A DNA stretch of 64,000 bases from assembly GCF_900101335.1 (NCBI RefSeq), contig NZ_FNKA01000001.1, positions 434,001-498,000 of the forward strand. Direction: 5' to 3'. Shown here in pieces: positions 43,396-54,503 of the stretch. The translations under genes were made by a program, and so were the position numbers. Source of the DNA: Quadrisphaera sp. DSM 44207. GTDB taxonomy: Bacteria; Actinomycetota; Actinomycetes; Actinomycetales; Quadrisphaeraceae. Each line of letters opens with the position of its first letter. The stretch's first letter is position 1. The notes under the pieces were generated by a model. It searched no databases, was not told where the DNA came from, and was given only the letters and a program-made list of their open reading frames with translations.

Positions 43396-44049
43396 TCAGC
43401 CGCCGACCGGCGTGGAGCCGGGCACGAGCACCAGGGCGACGTCGGCGTCGGCGGCCAGGGCCTCCAGCGCCGCCCGCAGCTCGTCCTCCGCCAGGAGCAC
43501 CTGCACGGTGGCCCCGGACGACGGGCCGAAGGCCCCGGCGTCCGTGGTGACCTCGGCGACCTCGGCCGCGGAGGCCAGCTGCCGGGGCGCCTCGCGCTCG
43601 GGCGAGCCGACCTCGACCGGCATGCTCACCCACACGTCGACCTGCGAGCCCGCGACCAGCCCGACCGGCAGGGCCTCGTCGGTGGGCAGGCCCACCGGCC
43701 GGCGCCGCAGGTCCGCGGCGGCGCCGACGGCGCTGCGCGGCACGAGCTCGCCCGCGGCCACCGTGCGCAGCGCCACCAGGTCCGGCGCCAGGTCCTCGTC
43801 CGCCGTCAGGTAACCGTCCATCCCGGCGTCCACGCGGGCCTGCACGACCGTCAGGGCGCCGCGCTCGACGGCCTCCCCGGGCGCGAGCGTGCCGGCGGCC
43901 GCCCACACGGGGCGCGTGCGGTCGGCGGAGGAGACCACCCAGCTGCCGAGCAGCACCGAGGTGAGCACCAGCAGGACGCCGACGACCAGCCGCGGGTCCC
44001 GCCAGGAGGGCAGCGCCAAGCGGGGCGCCACGGTCGTGCTGGGGTCCAC
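43396..44049 (-). CDS. SAF-domain protein CpaB/RcpC-like
   Basis: A 217-residue protein with one N-terminal membrane segment (LVVGVLLVLTSVLLGSWVV), a SAF domain (about 63-125, with AAGELVPRSAVG and SQVDVWVSMPV) and a C-terminal beta domain. CpaB/RcpC stabilises the outer part of the Flp pilus. GTG 44049 is used because GAGGAG lies 5 bp upstream. Coupled to TadZ. Confidence 0.85.
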   Translation of the reverse strand: MDPSTTVAPRLALPSWRDPRLVVGVLLVLTSVLLGSWVVSSADRTRPVWAAAGTLAPGEAVERGALTVVQARVDAGMDGYLTADEDLAPDLVALRTVAAGELVPRSAVGAAADLRRRPVGLPTDEALPVGLVAGSQVDVWVSMPVEVGSPEREAPRQLASAAEVAEVTTDAGAFGPSSGATVQVLLAEDELRAALEALAADADVALVLVPGSTPVGG

Positions 44050-44263
44050 GGATCTCCTCGCTGCGGGTGCGGGGTGCGGTGCGGCGCGCGGGAGCCGCCC
44101 GGCGCCGGTCGCGGACATGCTGGCACCGGGCGGGTGCCGTCGGGGCCCTCGGTGCACGAGCGCCCGCCGGTCGGGCCAGGGCGGTCACCGCAGGTGTCGA
44201 GGACCTCACCAGGCCCTGTGGACGGCGCGGCACCGGCACTCGCGTGCGTGCCACACTGCGCCC

Positions 44264-44524
44264 GTGCCGCCGCGCTTCCTGACCCTCGCCGACGTGGCCG
44301 AGGTGCTCAACGTCTCCGCCGTGCAGGCCATGGCGCTGGTCAAGCGCGGGGAGCTGCCGGCGATCCAGGTGGGCGGTCGCGGTCAGTGGCGGGTGGAGGC
44401 CGCGGTGCTGGAGGAGTACATCCAGCGCAAGTACGCCGAGACCCGCGCCATGCTCGACGCCCGCACGGGCCCGGACGCCGGCCCGCGCTCGCAGGACCAG
44501 GGAGCCACCGGCCTCCTCGACTGA
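44264..44524 (+). CDS. excisionase-type (MerR-like fold) helix-turn-helix protein
   Basis: An 86-residue DNA-binding protein: FLTLADVAEVLNVSAVQAMALVKRGELPAIQVGGRGQWRVEAAVLEEYIQ is a HTH_17/excisionase domain, as in BldC and phage Xis. The GTG start has CACACT six bases upstream and no Shine-Dalgarno. No integrase is nearby, so it is not a phage remnant; a general regulator is more likely. It is a candidate binder of the 10-bp repeats at 45257-45282. Confidence 0.85.
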   Translation: MPPRFLTLADVAEVLNVSAVQAMALVKRGELPAIQVGGRGQWRVEAAVLEEYIQRKYAETRAMLDARTGPDAGPRSQDQGATGLLD

Positions 44525-44596
44525 GGGGCGACGGCTCAGGGGCAGCGGCTGAGCAGCGGCGGCTGAGCGGCGGCGTCGAGGACGGCGCCGGCCGCG

Positions 44597-45157
44597 TCAG
44601 AGCGGGACCGGCCCGGCGCCCGTCGTGGACGTGACCGCGAGCACGGCGGCGGAGGGGATCGCCACGACCCGGCGGACGGCCCCCGCCCGGCGCACCTGGT
44701 CGGGGGCGTGCTCGGCGAGGTCGAGGTGGTCCGCGCCGACGCGGTCGATGGTGCCCGTCACGCACGTGCCGTCGAGGCGCAGCTGCACCGGAGCCCGGTC
44801 GCGCGCCAGGGCGCGCAGGGCCGCCGTCAGGCCGAGGCGCCGCTCCACCTGACCGGCCGGGGCCGCGACGGCCGGGGACAGGCCCTCGACCCATCCCAGC
44901 GCCGCCGCCGGCACCAGCACCTGGCGGGCACCGTCCCGGAGCAGGACCCAGGTCGGGGCGGCGTCGAGCAGCTCCCCGGCGACGGCCGTGCCGTCGCGCA
45001 GCCCGAGCCTGAGGTGCGACCCCACGTGCGCGCGCCAGCGGTCGCTCAGGCTCGTGCGCGCGACCTCGGCGCGCACGAGCTCCGCGTCCTCGGCGCGGCT
45101 GCCGGAGGCGGCGGCCAGCTGCGCCTCCAGGTCGGCGAACAGGGCGTCCCAGCGCAC
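44597..45157 (-). CDS. conserved hypothetical, Sm-like fold possible
   Basis: A 186-residue protein starting VRWDALFADLEAQLAAASG, a pattern I know from a common actinobacterial hypothetical found beside excisionase-type HTH and LysM genes, as here. Two beta-rich repeats with LRLGLRDGTAVAGELL and VQLRLDGTCVTGTIDRVGADHLDLA look like Sm/RRM-like barrels. TACGGT is six bases before the GTG (leaderless). RNA binding is only a guess. Confidence 0.7.
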   Translation of the reverse strand: MRWDALFADLEAQLAAASGSRAEDAELVRAEVARTSLSDRWRAHVGSHLRLGLRDGTAVAGELLDAAPTWVLLRDGARQVLVPAAALGWVEGLSPAVAAPAGQVERRLGLTAALRALARDRAPVQLRLDGTCVTGTIDRVGADHLDLAEHAPDQVRRAGAVRRVVAIPSAAVLAVTSTTGAGPVPL

Positions 45158-45256
45158 TCGCCCACCGTAGGCGCCGTCCGCCGACCGGGTGGCCGGGTCC
45201 GCGTCGTCCACAGGAGGACCCGGGCGTCCGGGCTGGCTCTGCTCTACTCAGGCACA

Positions 45257-45282
45257 TCAAACACGGTCAAACAGCATCAAAC
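45257..45282. promoter_or_regulatory. three TCAAAC direct repeats at 10-bp period
   Basis: TCAAAC at 45257, 45267 and 45277, exactly one helical turn apart, in an AT-rich island between two divergent genes. This is the layout expected for a protein that binds head-to-tail on one DNA face. Confidence 0.6.
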
Positions 45283-45313
45283 CTGTGGCCGCCATCGTGC
45301 TGGAGGAGCCCGC

Positions 45314-46102
45314 ATGCCTGGAACCGGACCCCCACCGGGGCCCGCTCGCCGCGCCCTGCTCGGCGCGGCGCTGACCACCGGGGCCGCCGCAGCCCTCGCG
45401 CTGGCGGGCGCCGCCGCCGTGCGCGCCGGCGCAGCCGTCGCCGCTCCCGGGCCGGCGTCCCTGGAGCACCTGCTGGTGCTCGCCAGCGCCGGCGCCACCG
45501 CCGCCGTGCTGCTGTGGTGGTCCGCGGGCGCGGTCGCCACCGCGCTCGCCACCCGCCGGCGCCTGCGCGGCCGGCCCTCGGCGGTGCTGGACGCCGTGGC
45601 CGCCCGGTGCGCGCCCGCGCTGGTGCAGCGCCTCGCCGCCGTCGCCGTGGGCGCCGGTGCGCTGGGCGGTGTGGCGGCCCCGGCCCTGGCGACGACCAGC
45701 ACCGCGACCACGGCTCCGGTCGCCTCGGCGCCCGGCGCGACGGCGGCCCCCGCCGCCCCGGCCGTCGGCTGGCCCGCCGAGGGGCGCGCCTGGGAGCCGC
45801 CGGCACCGGCCACCCCAGCACAGGCCACCCCGGCACAGGCCACCCAAGCGCCGGCGCTGGGTCTTGCCGGGCCCTCGCGCAGCGCGGCGGAGCAGGCGTC
45901 CGTGGCACCGGCGGAGGTCGTCGTCCGCCGCGGGGACACGCTGTGGGACGTCGCCCGCCGGTCGCTGCCCGCGGACGCTCCGGACGCCCAGGTGGCCGCG
46001 GAGTGGCCCCGGTGGTGGGCGGCCAACCGGGACGTCATCGGGGACGACCCGGACCTGCTCCTGCCGGGCCAGCGCCTCGTCGCACCGGGAGCACCGCGAT
46101 GA
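45314..46102 (+). CDS. LysM-domain membrane protein
   Basis: A 262-residue protein with two membrane segments (about 10-38 and 48-72), a third weak one near 105, a Pro/Ala/Thr-rich spacer with PATPAQ repeats, and a C-terminal LysM domain VVRRGDTLWDVARRSLPADA..LLLPGQRLVAP. LysM binds N-acetylglucosamine polymers, so the protein probably tethers to peptidoglycan. ATG follows GGAGGAG. ATGA overlap with the next gene. Confidence 0.88.
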   Translation: MPGTGPPPGPARRALLGAALTTGAAAALALAGAAAVRAGAAVAAPGPASLEHLLVLASAGATAAVLLWWSAGAVATALATRRRLRGRPSAVLDAVAARCAPALVQRLAAVAVGAGALGGVAAPALATTSTATTAPVASAPGATAAPAAPAVGWPAEGRAWEPPAPATPAQATPAQATQAPALGLAGPSRSAAEQASVAPAEVVVRRGDTLWDVARRSLPADAPDAQVAAEWPRWWAANRDVIGDDPDLLLPGQRLVAPGAPR

Positions 46103-46659
46103 GCGCGCCGGCACCCGCGCCCCGCCCGCTGCGCGTGCTGCCCGTCCCGGTCGCGGAGCCGCACCCGCTCGGCGCGCCCCGCCGTCCCCGAGCGCAGCTG
46201 CCCGCCGGCCAGGGCGTGCTCGCCCTCGGCGGCGGACCCTCGACCGTCGGCGCGCCCGCACCGCCGCCCGGGCGCCCCTCCTCGGGGCCGGACCCCTTCT
46301 TCAGCCCGCAGCCCACCCCGGCGTCCGCGCTGCCGGACCCGGGCGGGCTGGTCCCCGGGCTGGTGCAGGCGACCGTCGAGGTGCTCTCGGGGGCGCGACC
46401 GGCCGCGCAGCTGCTGCGGTGGCTGTCCGCGGACGTCTACGCCGGGCTGCAGCGGCGCGCGGCCCTGACCGCGCGCGTGCGCGGTGCGCGCACCACCGCC
46501 CCGCGGGCCCACGTGCGCCGCGTGCACCTGAGCTCGCCCCGCGACGGGGTCGTCGAGGGCGCGGCCGTCGTGCGCGACGGCGAGCGCGTGCGGGCGGTCG
46601 CCCTGCGGCTGGAGGGCCTGGACGGGCGCTGGCGCGTGACGGCGCTGGAGGTCGGGTGA
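46099..46659 (+). CDS. Rv3235-family protein
   Basis: A 186-residue protein: a proline-rich N-terminus and a conserved C-terminal domain (QLLRWLSADVYAGLQRR, VRRVHLSSPRDGVVEGAAVV, RALALRLE-type strand and WRVTALEVG) seen in Rv3235, which lies beside secA1 in mycobacteria as here. Function unknown. Translationally coupled to the LysM gene. Confidence 0.85.
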   Translation: MSAPAPAPRPLRVLPVPVAEPHPLGAPRRPRAQLPAGQGVLALGGGPSTVGAPAPPPGRPSSGPDPFFSPQPTPASALPDPGGLVPGLVQATVEVLSGARPAAQLLRWLSADVYAGLQRRAALTARVRGARTTAPRAHVRRVHLSSPRDGVVEGAAVVRDGERVRAVALRLEGLDGRWRVTALEVG

Positions 46660-46694
46660 GCACGTGAGCGGCGCCGCGCGGGCGGCCCGGCGCC

Positions 46695-49550
<2,856 letters not shown>

Positions 49551-49778
49551 GTCCGTCTCCCTCGCTGTGGCCCATCCCCGTCGGCTCCGACGCCGACCAG
49601 GGCGCTTGCGCCGGCGCGCGGCGCGCGGGGTGCGCGCGGCGCCGGCCCGTCCATGGTAGACGCGCCCCGACGGCCTCCCGGGGCGTTCGCCGAGGGCGGC
49701 AGGCGCCGCCCGGCCGGCTCCCGCGACCGCTGCGGCCGCCGGCTGGCGCCCGGCGGAGGGGTCGAGCAGGGTGCGAGC

Positions 49779-50990
49779 GTGCAGCCTCCGGAGCTCCAGG
49801 GCGAGGGCGTGCTGGTGCGCGCCCTGCGCTCCTCGGACGCCGCTGCGCTGGTGCACCTCGGGCGCGACCCGCTGGTGCAGCGGTGGCTGCCCGGCGCGCC
49901 GGAGCCCTCCCGGGCCGAGGACGCCGCCGCGCACGTGCGCGCCGCCGCGGCGCAGTGGGCGAGCTGGGCCGGCCGGGGTCCGCTGGTGCTGGCGGTGGAG
50001 GTGGCCGGGCGCTGCGCCGGCACCCTGCAGCTGCTCGCCGACGGCGCCGCGGGCGGTGAGCTGGAGGTGGCGCTGCTGCCGCAGGCGCGCGGTCGCGGCG
50101 CGGCGTCCTCCGCCGTCCGCCTGCTGCTGGAGTGGTGCTTCGTCGAGCTGGGCCTGCAGGCGGTGCACTGGCGCACCGAGGTCGGCAACTGGGCGGGGCG
50201 GCGCGTGGCGTGGGCGTGCGGGTCGGCGGTGGAGGGCACCGTGCGCGACCTGCTGGTCCGCCGCGGCGAGCGCCGCGACGCATGGGTCGGCTCCCTGCGC
50301 TGGGACGACCCGGTGCGGCCGCGCCGGCGGTGGCTGGAGCCCGTCGCGCTCGCCGGCGGCGGCGTGCACCTGGGCCCGCACGCGCCCGAGGACGTCGAGC
50401 GCATCGCCGAGGCGTGCGCGGCGCCGTCCACGCAGGCGTGGCTGCCGAGCCTGCCGTCCCCGTACACCGTGCTCGACGCCGCCGGCTACGTCAGCAGCCG
50501 CGAGGAGCAGCACGCCACGGGCGCGGGCGTGTACTGGGCCGTGCGCGCGGAGCCGGGCGGGCCGCTGCTGGCCGAGATCGGGATCTTCCGGCTCGAGGAG
50601 GGCTCGCCGTCCGGGGAGGTGGGGTACTGGTGCCACCCGGACGCCCGCGGGCGCGGGGTGATGACGGCCGCGACCCGGCTGGCGAGCGCGCACGCGCTGA
50701 CGACGATCGCGGACGGCGGCCTGGGCCTGCAGCGGCTGGTGCTGCGGGTGGCGCGGGGCAACGACGCAAGCCGCCGGGTCGCGGAGAAGGCCGCCTTCAC
50801 GCGGGTCGGCGTGGACCGCGCGGCGGAGCTCCTGCGCGACGGCACCCGCGTGGACTTCCTGCGCTACGACCTGCTGGCGTCGGAGGTGGGCGCGCAGGCG
50901 GCCGTGCGGTCGGCCGAGCGGTCGGCCGAGCGGTCGGCCGAGCGTGCGACCGGCCGGTCGGCCGCGGCGGGATCACCCTCTCGGGGGTGA
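49779..50990 (+). CDS. protein with two GNAT acetyltransferase domains
   Basis: A 403-residue protein of two RimJ-type GNAT domains in tandem: the first (about 10-170) with [22 protein letters not shown], the second (about 190-375) with [21 protein letters not shown] and [16 protein letters not shown]. The acetyl-CoA loop is present in both. Substrate unknown. The start is uncertain; GTG 49779 is taken over an ATG at 49655. The C-terminus bears AERS repeats. Its end overlaps the converging YcaQ gene by 18 bp. Confidence 0.8.
   Translation: MQPPELQGEGVLVRALRSSDAAALVHLGRDPLVQRWLPGAPEPSRAEDAAAHVRAAAAQWASWAGRGPLVLAVEVAGRCAGTLQLLADGAAGGELEVALLPQARGRGAASSAVRLLLEWCFVELGLQAVHWRTEVGNWAGRRVAWACGSAVEGTVRDLLVRRGERRDAWVGSLRWDDPVRPRRRWLEPVALAGGGVHLGPHAPEDVERIAEACAAPSTQAWLPSLPSPYTVLDAAGYVSSREEQHATGAGVYWAVRAEPGGPLLAEIGIFRLEEGSPSGEVGYWCHPDARGRGVMTAATRLASAHALTTIADGGLGLQRLVLRVARGNDASRRVAEKAAFTRVGVDRAAELLRDGTRVDFLRYDLLASEVGAQAAVRSAERSAERSAERATGRSAAAGSPSRG
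50907..50942 (+). repeat. 12-bp tandem repeat (three copies)
   Basis: Three exact copies of cggtcggccgag encode the RSAE units at the C-terminus of the double GNAT protein. Confidence 0.85.
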
Positions 50991-52193
50991 GCACCGCGCG
51001 GCGAGCGCCGGCACGAGGTCGCCGCGCGGTGCGGCGCCGATCCCGACCCGCTCCAGCCCCAGCCACGCCGCCGCGGCCGCCAGCTCGGCGCGCAGCTCCT
51101 CGGCCGTGCCGGCGGGCGCGCCCGGCTCGGCGTGCGCGGCCCGCACCACGAGGACGCCGCGGGCGCGGTCGGCCTTGAGGTCCACGCGCGCGACGAGCGC
51201 GTCGCCGAGCAGGAACGGCAGCACGTAGTAGCCGTGCACGCGCTGCGGCTCGGGCACGTAGATCTCCAGCCGGTAGCGGAAGCCGAACAGCTCCTCGGTG
51301 CGGGCGCGCTCGAAGACCAGGGAGTCGAACGGGGAGAGCAGCGCGCGGGCGTGCACCCGGCGCGGCCACGGCGCCTGCGCGTGCAGGTAGGCCGGCCGCG
51401 CCCAGCCCTGCACCTGCACGGGCACCAGCTCGCCGGCGTCGACGAGGTCGGCCACGGCGGCGCGCGCGTCGGCCGGGCGCAGCCGGAAGTAGTCGCGCAG
51501 GGCCCGCTCGGTGGCCACCCCGTGCGCCCGCGCCGCGATCCGCACGAGCTCGCGCACGGCGTCCGCCGGGTCGGGGTCGGGAGCGGCGGCCACCTCGGGC
51601 GGCAGCACCCGCTCGGGCAGGTCGTAGCGGCGCTCGAACTGCGGCGTCCGCCCGGCCGCGCTCAGGCGCCCGGACCAGAACAGGTGCTCGCAGGCGCTCT
51701 TGACCACCGACCAGTTCCACCCCCAGCCCTCGCGGCTGCGCGGCACGTCGTGCGCGAGCGCCAGCTCGACCTCCCGGGCGGTCATCGCCCCGCGGGCGGC
51801 GACCTCGGCCAGCACCGCGTCCACCACGCCCGGGTGCTCGCGGGCGACGCGCTGCATGCTGCCCCAGGCGTCGGTGGCGGAGCGCTGCATGCGCCAGCGC
51901 AGCAACCGGTGCGTGGACGGCGGCACGTAGCTGGCCTCGTGCGCCCAGTACTCCACCAGGCGCCGCGGGTGCCGGGAGGCCGCCCGGTGCAGCAGGCCCA
52001 GGTCGTAGGCGCCGAGGCGGCTGAACAGCGGCAGGTGGTGGCTTCGGGTGAGCACGTTGACGCTGTCGATCTGCACCAGCCCGATCCGGTCGAGCACCCG
52101 CTGCAGGTGCCGCATCGTCACCGGCCCGCTCGGGCGCGGGTCGGTGAACCCCTGCGCCGCCAGCGCGGTGCGCCGCGCCTGAGCGGCCGTCAT
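50973..52193 (-). CDS. YcaQ-type winged-helix DNA glycosylase
   Basis: A 406-residue DUF1006/HTH_42 protein: [22 protein letters not shown], the catalytic-loop QxQ-type block is replaced by [11 protein letters not shown] with Gln, [11 protein letters not shown], and a C-terminal [15 protein letters not shown]. YcaQ (AlkX) of E. coli unhooks interstrand crosslinks and AlkZ of Streptomyces repairs azinomycin lesions; this protein should remove bulky or crosslinked bases. The start is uncertain (ATG 52193, or GTGs up to 52241). Confidence 0.85.
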   Translation of the reverse strand: MTAAQARRTALAAQGFTDPRPSGPVTMRHLQRVLDRIGLVQIDSVNVLTRSHHLPLFSRLGAYDLGLLHRAASRHPRRLVEYWAHEASYVPPSTHRLLRWRMQRSATDAWGSMQRVAREHPGVVDAVLAEVAARGAMTAREVELALAHDVPRSREGWGWNWSVVKSACEHLFWSGRLSAAGRTPQFERRYDLPERVLPPEVAAAPDPDPADAVRELVRIAARAHGVATERALRDYFRLRPADARAAVADLVDAGELVPVQVQGWARPAYLHAQAPWPRRVHARALLSPFDSLVFERARTEELFGFRYRLEIYVPEPQRVHGYYVLPFLLGDALVARVDLKADRARGVLVVRAAHAEPGAPAGTAEELRAELAAAAAWLGLERVGIGAAPRGDLVPALAARCSPPRG

Positions 52194-52300
52194 CCGCTCC
52201 GGGCGCCGCACCCGGGCCGGGTCCGCTCCCGGCACCACCCCTGTCACCACGACGATGCACCCTGGCACGCCCCGCCGACAGCACACGCACCCCGCGCGCG

Positions 52301-52404
52301 TGTCAGCACCACGGCGCACCCGAGCGCGCCGTGGTGCTGACAGGGGCGGGACGCCGCGCGGCTGTCAGCACGAGCACGCACCCGAGCGCGCTCTGGTGCT
52401 GACG
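52301..52404. repeat. palindromic repeat block 1 (two 42-bp units)
   Basis: Unit A (52301-52342) has 17-bp perfect arms starting TGTCAGCACCACGGCGC around an 8-nt loop. After a 20-bp spacer comes unit B (52363-52404), similar ends but CACGAGCACGC inside. The same 104-bp A-spacer-B layout recurs at 53451, in the same orientation. The block ends 2 bp before the stop of the nuclease-like gene. Confidence 0.9.
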
Positions 52405-52406
52405 CG

Positions 52407-53342
52407 TCAGGGACGGGACGACAGGTGGGCCCGCAGGAGAGCGGCCACGCGCCGCACGTCCGTGCGCAGCGCCAGGGCCGGCAGGCGCAGCACGGTCTCA
52501 CCGGGGCGCGAGACCTCCGCGGCGCGCAGCAGGTCGTCGTACCAGCGCTCGGAGTCGACGTGCCCGAGGCCGTCCACCTCGAGCAGCACGCGCCGTCGAC
52601 CGGGCAGCAGCCACTCGGCGTCCAGGTACCGGTTGCGACCGGTGGCGTCGCGACGCCGCGACTGGCGCGCGGGCTCGGGGAGGTCGTGGTCCCGGCACAG
52701 CCGGCCCAGGTCCACCTCGGCCATCGACCGGGCGCCACCGCGCACGTCGAGCAGGACGGCGCGCATCACCGGCAGGTGCCGCACGCGCCCCACGCCGGCG
52801 CTCGCCTCGAGCAGCCGGTCCGGTGTGCTCAGCCCCTGCTGGACCACGGCGGCGAGCAGCCCACCCGCGGTCCGCGCGGACGGCGACCACGCGCCGGCGT
52901 CCAGGGCGGCCCGCTCGACGCCGTGCAGGGCCAGACCGTCGCGGGAACGGACGTCGCCCGGCGCGTGCCGCCGCGACTCGTGCACGACCGTCCACGGCAG
53001 GCGGCGCGGCGAGGCGCCCCGCGCGACCACGACATGCTCCCCCGGCCGCTCCCAGCCCGTCAGACCCCAGGCGTGCAGCGCCGTCCACGCGCACAGCGCC
53101 GCCCCGCCGCCGGCTGACAGCAGCACGGACCACCGGCGCGCCGCGGCGTCGAGAGGACCCGTGTGCAGGACGACGACGAGGGGGCCGACGAGCTGCCACC
53201 GCTGCGCCCGGACCTGGTGCTGCACGTGGCCGCCCGTCACGCCCAGGGCGCGCAGCTGCGCCCGGTGCAGCGCCCCGGCCTGCTGCTGCGCGAGCCGAGC
53301 CAGGCCTGGCACGGTGGTGAGGACGTCGGCGGCACCGGACAC
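52407..53342 (-). CDS. AbiEi-like winged helix plus DUF559-type endonuclease fold protein
   Basis: A 311-residue protein. Residues 6-60 (LARLAQQQAGALHRAQLRALGVTGGHVQHQV) resemble the N-terminal wHTH of AbiEi antitoxins; 60-200 resemble their C-terminal domain (PHRRLPWTVVHESRR type strand); the last 100 match the Vsr-like DUF559 fold: RYLDAEWLLPG, VLLEVDGLGHVD, RWYDDLLRAAEVSRPGETVLRL. The acidic residues of a PD-(D/E)xK-type site (D in DAEW, E and D in LEVDG) are present. No second toxin or antitoxin gene is adjacent. The gene is bracketed by two 104-bp direct repeat blocks. GTG 53342 or 53324 could be the start. Confidence 0.65.
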   Translation of the reverse strand: MSGAADVLTTVPGLARLAQQQAGALHRAQLRALGVTGGHVQHQVRAQRWQLVGPLVVVLHTGPLDAAARRWSVLLSAGGGAALCAWTALHAWGLTGWERPGEHVVVARGASPRRLPWTVVHESRRHAPGDVRSRDGLALHGVERAALDAGAWSPSARTAGGLLAAVVQQGLSTPDRLLEASAGVGRVRHLPVMRAVLLDVRGGARSMAEVDLGRLCRDHDLPEPARQSRRRDATGRNRYLDAEWLLPGRRRVLLEVDGLGHVDSERWYDDLLRAAEVSRPGETVLRLPALALRTDVRRVAALLRAHLSSRP

Positions 53343-53450
53343 GCGGCCAGCCTGGGCGCCGCCAGGGCCCGGCGTCGGCACGACGCGAACGGCCTGGGGA
53401 CGGCGGTGCGGTCCGCACCACCTGTGGGCGGCAGGTGGGCGCCGCGCAGC

Positions 53451-53554
53451 TGTCAGCACCACGGCGCACCGGAGCGCGCCCTGGTGCTGACACCGACCGG
53501 GTGCCGCGCGACTGTCAGCACGAGCGCGCACCCGGGCGCTCCCTGGTGCTGACA
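53451..53554. repeat. palindromic repeat block 2 (two 42-bp units)
   Basis: Unit A (53451-53492) differs from the first block's A by two bases, and unit B (53513-53554) resembles B. Spacer 20 bp, ending GCCGCGCGAC compared with GCCGCGCGGC in block 1; a similar GCCGCGCAGC precedes unit A. Distance between block starts is 1,150 bp. Confidence 0.9.
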
Positions 53555-53582
53555 CCGACGGGGCACGGGGTGCGGCCCCCGG

Positions 53583-54344
53583 TCAGGAGAGGTCGAGGAT
53601 GCGCTCCTTGACCGCGTACAGGGCGGCCTCCGTGCGCGAGTGCAGCTGCAGCTTCTCGAGGATGTTGCGCACGTGGTTCTTCACGGTGTTCTCCGAGATG
53701 AACAGCTCCGAGGCGATCTCGCGGTTGCCCTTGCCGCGCGCGACGAGGCGCAGCACCTCCACCTCGCGCTCGGTCAGCTTCGGCGCGGGCGCCTGCCGGG
53801 GCTGCTCGGCGCGCCGGGACAGCGAGGCGAACTCGGTCAGCAGGGCCCCGGCCATCGCCGGGCTGATCAGCGACTGCCCGCCCATGACGGCGCGCAGCCC
53901 GTCCGCGATCTCCTCGGTGGGGATGTCCTTGAGCAGGTAGCCGTTGGCGCCCGCCCGCACCGCGTCGAACAGGTCGCTCTCCTCGTCGCTGGAGGTGAGC
54001 AGCACGATCTTCGTGGCCGGCGCGGCCGCCTTGATCTCCCGGCACGCCTCGATGCCGCTGCGCCGGGGCATGCGCACGTCGAGCAGCACGACGTCGGGCA
54101 GCAGCGCCGCGGCCTTCGTCACCGCCTCGAGCCCGTCGCTGGCCTCGCCGACGACCTCCATGTCGTCCTCGGTGCCGAGCACCATCTCCAGCCCGCGGCG
54201 CCACAGGTGGTGGTCGTCGGCGATGAGCACGCGCACCGGGTCCCCGGGCTCGTACGCGGAGGTCAGGTCGACCTCCGTCGCCTCCGCGGCCCCGACCGAC
54301 GACCTGAGGTCCGGACCGAGCCGGCCCGACTCCGCACCGCTCAC
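53583..54344 (-). CDS. NarL/LuxR-family response regulator
   Basis: A 253-residue regulator with an unusual 50-residue N-terminal extension, a receiver domain ([19 protein letters not shown], phospho-Asp in [28 protein letters not shown]) and a C-terminal LuxR helix-turn-helix ([40 protein letters not shown]). Its partner kinase is not adjacent. GTG 54344 is the most likely start; GTG 54350 is possible. Sits between the repeat-flanked gene and hpf. Confidence 0.9.
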   Translation of the reverse strand: MSGAESGRLGPDLRSSVGAAEATEVDLTSAYEPGDPVRVLIADDHHLWRRGLEMVLGTEDDMEVVGEASDGLEAVTKAAALLPDVVLLDVRMPRRSGIEACREIKAAAPATKIVLLTSSDEESDLFDAVRAGANGYLLKDIPTEEIADGLRAVMGGQSLISPAMAGALLTEFASLSRRAEQPRQAPAPKLTEREVEVLRLVARGKGNREIASELFISENTVKNHVRNILEKLQLHSRTEAALYAVKERILDLS

Positions 54345-54503
54345 GCGCACCGCCCGTCCACGCCTCGTCCACGCCCCGCGGTGGTCACGCAGCGCCACCG
54401 CACAGGAACATGCTGCCAGCACCCGGACGCTGCGGCGGCGCTGCGGCCGGATCCGCGGCGCACGGCAGCGCGGATCCGGCCGGGCGACGGGGGGCCCGCG
54501 CCC

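Noticed and set aside
44264-44524. Prophage remnant from excisionase-like HTH
   Set aside because: No integrase, attachment-type repeats or phage genes around; such HTH proteins are common cellular regulators.
53403-53421. GGTGCGG-T-CCGCACC hairpin as promoter or terminator of the nuclease-like gene
   Set aside because: Short stem with a one-base loop, in the gene's leader; too weak to call.
52301-53554. CRISPR-like array from repeated palindromes and 20-bp spacers
   Set aside because: Only two units per block, spacers resemble each other and the units are imperfect and palindromic; no cas gene nearby.
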